Origin: Actinostola sp. cb2023
Taxonomy: Eukaryota; Cnidaria; Anthozoa; Actiniaria; Actinostolidae
Assembly (NCBI GenBank): GCA_033675265.1
Contig: JAUJYZ010000420.1
Coordinates: 292,500-356,499, forward strand
DNA length: 64,000 bases
Direction: 5' to 3'
Shown here: piece by piece, positions 12,701-22,900 of the stretch
Layout of the letters: the number at the start of each line of letters is the position of its first letter
Position numbering within the stretch: position 1 is the first letter of the stretch
The notes under the pieces: model-generated
The model's database searches: none
What the model saw: only the letters and a program-made list of their open reading frames with translations
What the model was told of the DNA's origin: nothing
Made by a program: the position numbers and the translations under genes

Positions 12701-12934
12701 CATGACTCCGACGATGATACTGACCCCCCGGAACAACCCCAAATAGTAGACCGTGAACTGTGCAAGTTCTGGGGGACGTTGTTAGGTCATCCTGTGGGTG
12801 TGTACCATGGTAACAGCTGGAGAGGAACCACACCACAGGGATCCCAGCAACTTTCCAACAAGATCAAGATCCTTGTTGGCGCAGGAGTCGTTGGTGTTGG
12901 CGGTCTCTTATGCTGGACAATTCTTAAACAATAA
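6766..12934 (+). CDS. Unrecognised membrane-anchored protein with modular acidic exons, 9 exons
   Basis: Exons: 6766-6856, 6960-7080, 7706-7848, 8215-8289, 9624-9713, 10135-10203, 10650-10724, 11085-11236, 11987-12934. They total 1764 nt, or 587 residues, in a consistent frame. The ATG is preceded by CAAAA. Residues 1-30 include a hydrophobic core (FCAFLILI) that could be a signal peptide or anchor. Exon 2 adds two more hydrophobic stretches, so the N-terminus may be a membrane hairpin. Exons 3-8 are small, mostly phase 1, and rich in Asp, Glu and Ser. Exons 3 and 5 share a SLL-x-QVAD motif, which points to exon duplication. The 315-residue last exon has two KFWG motifs about 95 residues apart, an acidic stretch between them (DSDDDTD), and a C-terminal hydrophobic tail (ILVGAGVVGVGGLLCW) like a tail anchor. 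I recognise no family or catalytic motif. Exons 1-8 are short, so some splice choices could be wrong; the last exon is the most certain. Confidence 0.65.
7105..7450 (+). repeat. 56-bp minisatellite
   Basis: About six copies of a 56-bp unit (containing GCAATGGATGTCTTTTGCCA) in intron 2 of the acidic-exon gene. Differences between copies are mostly single bases. It is translated open in several frames only because there are few stops in the unit. Confidence 0.9.
7978..8165 (+). repeat. ATTC microsatellite
   Basis: A (TTCA)n array fills most of intron 3 of the acidic-exon gene and ends about 50 bp before the acceptor at 8214. Confidence 0.95.
8330..9000 (+). repeat. CCTT pyrimidine tract with higher-order units
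   Basis: About 670 bp is almost purely C and T on the sense strand. It is made of CCTTCCTTTCCTTCCT blocks separated by recurring CTATCAGT spacers, roughly 60 bp apart. It occupies the first half of intron 4 of the acidic-exon gene. Such homopurine-homopyrimidine DNA can form triplex (H-DNA). The long Ser/Phe/Leu/Pro reading frames are repeat translation. Confidence 0.95.
9046..9141 (-). pseudogene. Inverted paralogous exon of the acidic-exon gene
   Basis: Read on the minus strand, this 96-nt block begins after an AG, ends before GTTTGG, and translates without stops. Its peptide closely matches exon 5 at 9624-9713: both start DISPSGSFSLL and end SDDDSEHN. It also has the same phase-1 boundaries. 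It is therefore an intact, splice-bounded copy of an acidic exon in reverse orientation inside intron 4 of its own gene. It cannot be spliced into the sense transcript. A degenerate plus-strand copy lies 18 bp away. Confidence 0.7.
9160..9250 (+). pseudogene. Degenerate copy of acidic exon 5
   Basis: This block has acceptor TTGTAG, donor CAG|GTTTGT, and starts and ends like exon 5 (ACATCTCTCCTTCA ... GATGATGACAGTGAACACAA). It is 91 nt rather than 90, and in the required frame it meets TGA, so inclusion would truncate the protein. It is a decayed duplicate, or a poison exon if it is ever spliced in. Confidence 0.6.
9393..10115 (+). repeat. ATTC/GTTC microsatellites flanking exon 5
   Basis: (TTCA)n at 9393-9510 lies in intron 4 of the acidic-exon gene. 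Mixed (TTCA)n and (TTCG)n at about 9880-10115 lies in intron 5. Exon 5 (9624-9713) lies between the two arrays. Both are pyrimidine-rich on the sense strand. Confidence 0.9.
10235..10610 (+). repeat. CTTGCTTC octanucleotide array
   Basis: About 45 copies of an 8-bp unit with one CTTC-only interruption near 10400 and one irregular copy near 10500. It fills intron 6 of the acidic-exon gene and ends about 40 bp before the acceptor at 10649. The frames across it on both strands are repeat translation. Confidence 0.95.
10830..11030 (+). repeat. CATT/CCATTCAT array
   Basis: A short array of ATTC and CCATTCAT units fills intron 7 of the acidic-exon gene and ends about 55 bp before the acceptor at 11084. 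Confidence 0.93.
11280..11880 (+). mobile_element. 5'-truncated LINE remnant (CR1/L2-like reverse transcriptase end)
   Basis: From about 11290 a frame ending at 11580 encodes the C-terminal tail of a non-LTR retrotransposon polyprotein. It starts KVKNGLCPSYVADLF, runs through a SYGKHSIRYLGPVLWSKL segment, and ends in a SISKFKRHI-type motif, all standard for CR1/L2/Rex-type elements. About 300 bp of AT-rich 3' UTR follows, ending in an AATAAAG plus T-rich tail near 11880. The rest of the element is missing. It sits in intron 8 of the acidic-exon gene in sense orientation. Confidence 0.8.
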
Positions 12935-12984
12935 TCGCACGAGACTTTTTAAATTTCTATAAATAATGATTACTGTATCTTTCG

Positions 12985-13098
12985 TAGCCTGCGTAGCTCC
13001 CTGGCTCTCAAGGAGGAACGAGATAAGAGGGGGGGAGGGAAGGGGAAAAGGAGACGGTGGGGGAGGGGGAGAAGAAGGGATAGCGAGCTACGCAGGCT
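12985..13098. mobile_element. Short hairpin MITE with G-rich centre
   Basis: Ends AGCCTGCGTAGCTCCC and AGCGAGCTACGCAGGCT are inverted repeats around a purine-rich (GGGGGA-type) core. The element lies 50 bp after the stop of the acidic-exon gene, so it is probably within or next to its 3' UTR. AATAAA hexamers follow at 13187-13192. Confidence 0.6.
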
Positions 13099-13384
13099 CT
13101 ATTTCTGTAAAACTAACTTCTTCTTTGAGAAACCGAGTCAAGTTTTGCGAACAAGCAAAACGTTTTCTGCAATTAAGAACATAGAAAATAAAAGAAAACT
13201 CTCCTGAAACCTTGAATAGTAAAATATATTTTACAATATAAAATTAAAATTTTGAACAAATCAATTTTGAAGGGAAAACACTTACGGGATTTGAAGGGAA
13301 CATTGATGACAAACGAAAACTATAAATTGCTGCGGTTTTGTTGATTTTTAATTTTTAAGACATTTTAAAACACAGGATGCTCGC

Positions 13385-14521
13385 ATGTGTAATTTTGAGA
13401 GGACTTTTTTAGAATCGCTTTATTTTCGAGATTTCTTTGTGTCAAAGTCTTGGTTTTCCCTCAAAAATAGGTTTGCAAAAGATTCTGAGCAGCAACAACA
13501 AATAGAATGGCTAGAAATTACGAAAAATCAGTTTTCCCATATTAGCTCTATATGGAAAATATCTACGTTATGTAATTTTGAGAGGACTTTTTTAGAATCG
13601 CTTTATTTTCGAGATTTCTTTGTGTCAAAGTCTTGGTTTTCCCTCAAAAATAGGTTTGCAAAAGATTCTGAGCAGCAACAACAAATAGAATGGCTAGAAA
13701 TTACGAAAAATCAGTTTTCCCATATTAGCTCTATATGGAAAATATTTACGTTATGTAATTTTGAGAGGACTTTTTCAGACTCGGTTTATTTTCGAGATTT
13801 CTTTGTGTCAAAGTCTTGGTTTTCCCTCAAAAATAGGTTTGCAAAAGATTCTGAGCAGCAACAACAAATAGAATGGCTAGAAATTACGAAAAACCAGTTT
13901 TCCCATATTAGCTCTATATGGAAAATATCTACGTTATGTAATTTTGAGAGGACTTTTTTAGAATCGCTTTATTTTCGAGATTTCTTTGTGTCAAAGTCTT
14001 GGTTTTCCCTCAAAAATAGGTTTGCAAAAGATTCTGAGCAGCAACAACAAATAGAATGGCTAGAAATTACGAAAAATCAGTTTTCCCATATTAGCTCTAT
14101 ATGGAAAATATCTACGTTATGTAATTTTGAGAGGACTTTTTCAGACTCGGTTTATTTTCGAGATTTCTTTGTGTCAAAGTCTTGGTTTTCCCTCAAAAAT
14201 AGGTTTGCAAAAGATTCTGAGCAGCAACAACAAATAGAATGGCTAGAAATTACGAAAAATCAGTTTTCCCATATTAGCTCTATATGGAAAATATTTACGT
14301 TATGTAATTTTGAGAGGACTTTTTTAGAATCGCTTTATTTTCGAGATTTCTTTGTGTCAAAGTCTTGGTTTTTCCTCAAAAATAGGTTTGCAAAAGATTC
14401 TGAGCAGCAACAACAAATAGAATGGCTAGAAATTACGAAAAACCAGTTTTCCCATATTAGCTCTATATGGAAAATATCTACGTTATGTAATTTTGAGAGG
14501 GCGTTTTCAGAATACGCTTAA
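13385..14521 (+). repeat. 183-bp tandem repeat, open in one frame
   Basis: Six full copies and a partial seventh of a 183-bp unit (61 codons) are almost identical and leave one plus-strand frame open for 378 codons. The translated unit starts CNFERTF and contains a QQQQ run and NRFAKDSE. Two variant forms alternate: LES at copies 1, 2, 4 and 6; SDS at copies 3 and 5. Most differences I can see between copies change an amino acid and only one is silent, which argues against purifying selection. There is no signal, known domain or obvious splice context. I therefore class it as a minisatellite. A lineage-specific repeat protein remains possible. Confidence 0.8.
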
Positions 14522-14638
14522 ACTTCAATTATTCTCAATCATTATCAGCGCGCAAGGTACTCCTGGGAAATGTCACGTGACAAATGCATGCGGCGAAAAA
14601 TAGACACGGTGAATAATGGGCTTCCTGTGGCAGAGCGC

Positions 14639-14895
14639 ACAGGTCGATCTAATATTTGGGTTCCCTGTGTTTCTATACACGGAAGCAGCGGTGTTTACGT
14701 AAACGTAACGGTAAACGTAACGTATTGGACGTAAACGTAGTCGATTCCGTGCGTAATAACACAGGGAACCCAATAAATATATTATAAGCGTTGCGTGACT
14801 TTAATACCACAGGGAACCCAATAAATATATTATAAGCGTTGCGTGACTTTAATACCACAGGGAACCCAATAAATATATTATAAGCGTTGCGTGAC
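14639..14895. repeat. GGGAACCC-bounded repeat cluster upstream of pyridoxal kinase A
   Basis: Three tandem copies of a unit of about 54 bp start ACACAGGGAACCCAATAAAT and end GCGTTGCGTGACTTTA. An inverted GGGTTCCCTGTG half lies at 14659-14670, and a run of TAAACGTAACG repeats sits between. The cluster ends about 30 bp before the first exon of copy A, so it lies in the promoter region. Confidence 0.7.
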
Positions 14896-14928
14896 ACACA
14901 GAATACGATTGTGAAGAAGACTTCAATC

Positions 14929-16907
14929 ATGTCGAACGATCCTTTATGTAGAGTTTTATCCATTCACGGTCATCCAGTCTATGGCTATGCCGGGACTTCA
15001 GGCGAGTAATATGTTTTACGTGCAGTTTGTGGATACTTCCATGCAGCTCAGGCGGAGCTCAACAGACCTCTTTAGCTTCGTTTGTAAATAGGCGACTTGC
15101 ATGATGGTGTCATATACTACAAGTATTTCTTTTGCTAGATAATTAGCACCAATTGTCTTACTATTCTCATGAGGGAATAACAATCTGAATATAAGAAAGA
15201 AAATTCCCAAAGCATTCTGGTACTTGTAGTAAAACAACATCATCATGCAAGTCGCCTATTGCTTGATTTCATTAGATGTCACTTCCGGTCTCGTGAGGAA
15301 TTTTTATCAGCTGAATTGCACCTTTTCAATAGAATACTCTCTGCTTGATAGCACATGGAGGGCAGTGTTTGCCCGTCATTTGAAGCAAATAATGAGATTC
15401 AAGGAGTTTTAACATGTTTACATCACATGGTTTGAAATGGGCAATTTGCATACAAGCTAAAGAGGTCTATCAGTGAGTATCAGTGTAGCTAATTAGTTGA
15501 TAACATTTACGAGCAAATTTTCCTTGACAAGGAAGACTTGCTCGTGTAGACGACAAGAACATCGCCAATTTTTCCTTGTCAAGGAAAACTTGCTCGTGTC
15601 AGAGACGACAAAAACATCGCCAATTTTTCCTTGTCAAGGAAAACTTGCTCGTGGAGATGCGGCTTTATTGACACACTCTTGACGTCATAAAATGTTCAAA
15701 ACTCAAGTGGAATCACGAGCGCAGCAAGTTATCCCCACTGCAAAGTTTTGGACGTTTTATGATGTCATGTGTGTGTCAATAAGAGTACAGACAACAAAAA
15801 CACTTCTGCAATTTGTTTTACAACAATTTCAACCTGTCAAAACGGGAAAGGCTTTTTTACCGAAAACATTTTCACTTCGCGTTGTGTGACATGCTATCAT
15901 AAGCACTGTGTGTCTGTACTCTTATTGACAACGGCAAACCAACCAATCAGATTGCGAGATTACTCTGGCAAGTGTTGTAAAAACTAATGTTAGATGTATA
16001 TGGAATGCTGACCGACATGTGCATTACAATAACTTTAATAAATAACCCAAAGCCGCGGTAAAGTTGAAGGTAACACAAAACAACATATTACAAGACGACT
16101 TTATATATATTCAACCACTTTGTAAATGAATATAAACACGAACGTTCTAAATGACCTGAATACTTCCGTTACACAACTACATTCATCCTCGCAAAACCCA
16201 GGCTGTAGGGGGAGGGGGGAGGGGGAAAGGAAGGGGTGGGCGAGGGGGAAAGGAAAGGGGAAGAGGGTTTCCTCCCCTTCCTTTCTCCCCTCCCCCCTCC
16301 AACTACAGTCCCTGGGTTTCCGAGGTTGTCCATTATACTTATTTGAGGACGCTTTTCACCCAGACTCGTACCCACTCCTTATCGTACTCTACCGCGCACT
16401 CACAGTACGAATCTGGCGAAGCTCTTACAATATTAATTATTAAATTAATAATAATTGCTTGTATAGCGCCTAGATATCATTCATTATTTTTCAGGTGTTG
16501 GGTTTTGACGTGGATGCGTTGAATTCAGTACAATATCCGAATCACCCAGGTAGAAAGAGCGGGTAGATGTTTATAAATAATTTAGCATATCAATGAATGG
16601 ACAGTCTAGCGAGTACACTAGTATGGGCTGCAATCTTCAATGAGGATGCCAAGATAATGCTAGCTTTTCATGATTTATATCTGTCAATTAAACCATCAAA
16701 TAAGGGGTTTATTATTCCACAATTGATTTTGTTTCTTTGTTTCCAGAAGTTTTTGAGCCATTTTTGCTATGTTAATTGTTCATTCGCGTGCGAGCTACTG
16801 CGTAATTGTGCGTGTTCTCTTGCCCTTATATGGCAAAATGACGCACGAGTGGAATAATAAAAGTACTGTATTTAGTATTTACCAAATCAGTGGATAGCAA
16901 TATTTTG

Positions 16908-16962
<55 letters not shown>

Positions 16963-19900
16963 GGACGAAATTCAAAATGGCGTCTCGTTTCGCTACATTC
17001 TCCGAATTTATTTGTTTAATAAAGTGCCATTTTTATCCAACTGATTTGGTAAAAATGGATAGCGCTATCCATCTTTCCTACAACTGGACCTGATGTTTAT
17101 ACCTATTTTTGATGTTAACATTTACGTCTTTCATCATATTTTAACAAAACGTAAAACCAACAAAGTATGTTTTCATTTAGAATGTCATATACCGTTTTAC
17201 TTTTACAAATACTCGACGATTAGTAACGTCACAAAATGACGTCACGCGTTGCTGCACGTGTTTTGCCAATATGAATGTAATCAATAGTCTATAACAGGAA
17301 ATATATAGGAGTCAATTTATCTAGTATTCAAAAGTCAAATTAACTGTACATGTGTGAGTTACTCTATTTTCTTGTACTTTTAACATTGTTATGACGTCAT
17401 TTCTGGTGTAGTTTTTGTGATGTCATTTTCATACTCAAAATGACAAAATAAACGTTGGTAACAAGTATTTTCATTCAATATGTTGTTGTACGTAGGTGCC
17501 ATGTTATAATAAAGATTCGTTTCTTCTACGTAAAGGATTTACGTAGATGGACGTAGATGGACGGAGGCTTGGTTAATTGCCAAAAATAAGAACGCAATTT
17601 TTAATAGAGACTGTGGTAGAACCATTCCAAATAATTATTTTCCTCTTTTACGGCATTAGTGTGAATTGTTAGAATTAGCGCGCGCTATCAAAGAGTTCAT
17701 CACTTTTCTGTGCGCGTGCATAGCAACGCGTTTGTCATTTGTCATTGTTTTCTACGTTAACTGAAAGTTCGTTAGAATTGCCTTCATTCTCTGATGATGG
17801 GCCAGGGGCCCGAAAGCTCGGATATATTAAATCCTTTACGTAGAAGAAACGAATCTTTATTATAAGTATTTTCATGTTCTACTTTAGAAAAAAGTCCTCG
17901 TGATTTTCAAATTTTAGGATTGTCGTCTAGTCCATATTGTGGTGGTGTTGCGTACTTCTCATTCACATGTTCTTATCTCAGGCTATCAGCATTTCAAATG
18001 TCGCGTTCATCTTACACCAAGTGAACTTGGGGATTTGTTTGATAGTTTAAAGCAGAATGACATTCATCATTACTCTCATCTACTAACTGGTATGTACGCG
18101 TGTAGGTACAAGAATGATAATGATGATTTATGATGATGATGATTTATTATTGGGGTTCCTGTGCATTTCCTTGTCAAAATCAAGACTTTTTTATTTAAAA
18201 ATTAAATACCTAAAAAACAAATCCGATTAAAATTAAAAAGAAAGGACGTACAAGAGAAAAGAGAGAAAATGAAACGCCTAATAACTCATGGGAGACTCGT
18301 CCCCCCCCCCCCCCCCTTGGTCCCCCCTTGGTCCCCCCTTCCCCCTCGGGTTTCCATTCACCGTCTCGGTAGCTATAACTTTAGGTGGCAGCGCTGATGT
18401 GTATTGCATTATCTAGGATATTGTCAAGCCAAGAATCTAGTGGAAGTTCTCAAAATCTTTGAGGCTTTACGAGCAGCCAATCCCAACCTTGTGTTTGGTA
18501 AGTAAATCACACGTATCAACTCGTGGATATATAGGCTTTACGAGCAGCCAATCCCAACCTTGTGTTTGGTAAGTAAATCACACGTATCAACTCGTGGATA
18601 TATAGGCTTTACGAGCAGCCAATCACTGTTTTTTTTTTCAGTTTGCGACCCTATCATGGGAGATCATGGGAAATTTGTGAGTAGCAGTGACAATATTTTA
18701 TTGATATTTTTCTTGTTATTTATTGATATAATCTTATTTCCGTCATAAATGTCAGGGAAGTTCAGGGAAATGCCATTACTCGGACTGTGTGGGGAATTCA
18801 TTAGAGTTGTAGTAATGAGGTCATGTTCTATTTTGCGCAGTATGCTCCCAATGCTAAGGATGAGGTATTGCCATTCTACAGAGATCAACTTGTACCAAGA
18901 GCAGACATTGTCACACCCAACCAGTTTGAAGCAGAGTAAGTAGGACGTGACGCATAAATAAATAGGGTGGGGGGTAAGGTGGGGGGTAGGGTTGGGGTAT
19001 GGGTGGGGGCGTAGCGCACGGGCCATAAAAAGTGGAGAAAACGTGGATCCATAACTTCCCGTACGGACCAAGCAAGCGAGGTTAATAAGATATTCATTAT
19101 ATAGCTTTTCCTTACATTTCTGTTTTCAGCGGGCCGTACGGGAAGTTACGGCCTGCTAATTGACCAATAGGAGCGCGCCTAGTATCTGTGCTATATAATA
19201 ATTATCATTATTTGACAGAATGTTGACAGGAATCAAGATTGAGACAGAAAGCGATGCTTTCAAGGTAACAACACATCAGTACACTTTTAAAAACCTGTAG
19301 TAACCAAACCCCCATTCAAAAGGTAAAGGTATTTTATTTTACTTCGATAGCGCGGGGAGTGGTTGCCCGACCGACCTATTCGACGCCACTTATCCTGCAA
19401 ATATTTACACTGCTTTACTATAAACTATATTCCTCTATTAGAGGCCCATGCAGCCACGTATTTACCCGCGCTCATTATACATTGTGATTCCAGGCCATGA
19501 AGGTTCTACATGATCAAGGCCCTAAGACTGTGGTCATTACAAGCTCAGATCTAGAACTCAAAAAGAATACGTTGGTAACAGTTGCCAGTTCTTACAGAGG
19601 TATACAGCATTTGCTGTCAACAAAGACCACGTGTCCAAGCCCATGATGCCTTGCGCGCCCAAAGTACATTCATCGAAATTTGAATGAGATTCATATAAGA
19701 GGAAAATCTATTTTGCGTCAGTTTGAGCCATCATTGACCAGAACACAATACTGTGTTCTATTTTGTTATATAGTTTTAGAATGCGGCATGTAAATATAAA
19801 ATTAAAACATTGGTGCAAGGCATCATGGGATAGGACACGGGGTCTTTAGGGTCGCCATTATAGTTTTAGTAGGTGCATGTAAACACAATCAAAACATTGG

Positions 19901-22900
19901 TGCAAGGCATCATGGGATAGGACACAGGGTCTTTAGGGTCGCCATTATAGTTTTAGTAGGTGCATGTAAACACAATCAAAACATTGGTGCAAGGTATCAT
20001 GGGCTTGGACACAGGGTCTTTAGGGGGCACCATTATAGTTTTAGTAGGTGCATGTAAACACAATCAAAACATTGGTGCAAGGTATCATGGGCTTGGACAC
20101 AGGGTCTTTAGGGTCGCCATTATAGTTTTAGTAGGTGCATGTAAACACAATCAAAACATTGGTGCAAGGTATCATGGGCTTGGACACAGGGTCTTTAGGG
20201 TCGCCATTATAGTTTTAGTAGGTGCATGTAAACACAATCAAAACATTGGTGCAAGGTATCATGGGCTTGGACACGGGGTCTTTAGGGTCGCCATTATAGT
20301 TTTAGTAGGTGCATGTAAACACAATCAAAACATTGGTGCAAGGCATCATGGGATAGGACACAGGGTCTTTAGGGTCGCCATTATAGTTTTAGTAGGTGCA
20401 TGTAAACACAATCAAAACATTGGTGCAAGGTATCATGGGCTTGGACACAGGGTCTTTAGGGTCGCCATTATAGTTTTAGTAGGTGCATGTAAACACAATC
20501 AAAACATTGGTGCAAGGTATCATGGGCTTGGACACAGGGTCTTTAGGGGGCACCATTATAGTTTTAGCAGGTACATGTAAACACAATCAAAACATTGGTG
20601 CAAGGTATCATGGGCTTGGACACAGGGTCTTTAGGGGGCACCATTATAGTTTTAGTAGGTGCATGTAAACACAATCAAAACATTGGTGCAAGGTATCATG
20701 GGCTTGGACACAGGGTCTTTAGGGTCGCCATTATAGTTTTAGTAGGTGCATGTAAACACAATCAAAACATTGGTGCAAGGTATCATGGGCTTGGACACAG
20801 GGTCTTTAGGGTCGCCATTATAGTTTTAGCAGGTGCATGTAAACACAATCAAAACATTGGTGCAAGGTATCATGGGCTTGGACACAGGGTCTTTAGGGTC
20901 GCCATTATAGTTTTAGTAGGTGCATGTAAACACAATCAATACATTGGTGCAAGGGATCATGGGCTTGGACACAGGGTCTCTAGGGTCGCCATTATAGTTT
21001 TAGCAGGTGCATGTAAACACAATATCAAAACATTGGTACAAGGTATCATGGGATAGGACACAGGGTCTTTAGGGTCACCATTATAGTTTTAGTAGGTGCA
21101 TGTAAACACAATCAAAACATTGGTGCAAGGTATCATGGGCTTGGACACAGGGTCTTTAGGGTCACCATTATAGTTTTAGTAGGTGCATGTAAACACTAAT
21201 ATAGTCAAAACATTGGTGCAAGGGATCATGGGCTTGGACACAGGGTCTTTAGGGTCGCCATTATAGTTTTAGTAGGTGCATGTAAACACAATCAAAACAT
21301 TGGTGCAAGGTATCATGGGCTTGGACACAGGGTCTTTAGGGTCGCCATTATAGTTTTAGCAGGTGCATGTAAACACAATCAAAACATTGGTGCAAGGTAT
21401 CATGGGCTTGGACACAGGGTCTTTAGGGTCGCCATTATAGTTTTAGCAGGTGCATGTAAACACAATCAAAACATTGGTGCAAGGTATCATGGGCTTGGAC
21501 ACAGGGTCTTTAGGGTCGCCATTATAGTTTTAGTAGGTGCATGTAAACACAATCAATACATTGGTGCAAGGGATCATGGGCTTGGACACAGGGTCTCTAG
21601 GGTCGCCATTATAGTTTTAGCAGGTGCATGTAAACACAATATCAAAACATTGGTACAAGGTATCATGGGATAGGACACAGGGTCTTTAGGGTCGCCATTA
21701 TAGTTTTAGTAGGTGCATGTAAACACAATCAATACATTGGTGCAAGGGATCATGGGCTTGGACACAGGGTCTTTAGGGTCGCCATTATAGTTTTAGCAGG
21801 TGCATGTAAACACAATCAAAACATTGGTGCAAGGCATCATGGGATAGGACACAGGGTCTTTAGGGTCGCCATTATAGTTTTAGCAGGTGCATGTAAACAC
21901 TAAATCAAAACATTGGTGCAAGGCATCATGGGCTTGGACACAGGGTCTTTAGGGTCGCCATTATAGTTTTAGTAGGTACATGTAAACACAATCAAAACAT
22001 TGGTGCAAGGTATCATGGGCTTGGACACAGGGTCTTTAGGGTCACCATTATAGTTTTAGCAGGTGCATGTAAACACAAAACATTGGCGCAAGGCATCATG
22101 GGCTTGGACACAGGGTCTTTAGGGTCGCCATTATAGTTTTAGCAGGTGCATGTAAACACAATCAAAACATTGGTGCAAGGCATCATGGGATAGGACACAG
22201 GGTCTTTAGGGTCGCCATTATAGTTTTAGCAGGTGCATGTAAACACAATCAAAACATTGGTGCAAGGCATCATGGGATAGGACACAGGGTCTTTAGGGTC
22301 GCCATTATAGTTTTAGCAGGTGCATGTAAACACAATCAAAACATTGGTGCAAGGCATCATGGGATAGGGACACAGGGTCTTTAGGGTCGCCATTATAGTT
22401 TTAGTAGGTGCATGTAAACACAATCAAAACATTGGTGCAAGGCATCATGGGCTTGGACACAGGGTCTTTAGGGTCGCCATTATAGTTTTAGCAGGTGCAT
22501 GTAAACACAATCAAAACATTGGTGCAAGGCATCATGGGATAGGACACAGGGTCTTTAGGGTCGCCATTATAGTTTTAGTAGGTGCATGTAAACACAATCA
22601 AAACATTGGTGCAAGGCATCATGGGCTTGGACACAGGGTCTTTAGGGTCGCCATTATAGTTTTAGTAGGTGCATGTAAACACAATCAAAACATTGGTGCA
22701 AGGTATCATGGGCTTGGACACAGGGTCTTTAGGGTCGCCATTATAGTTTTAGTAGGTGCATGTAAACACAATCAAAACATTGGTGCAAGGTATCATGGGC
22801 TTGGACACAGGGTCTTTAGGGTCGCCATTATAGTTTTAGTAGGTGCATGTAAACACAATCAAAACATTGGTGCAAGGTATCATGGGCTTGGACACAGGGT

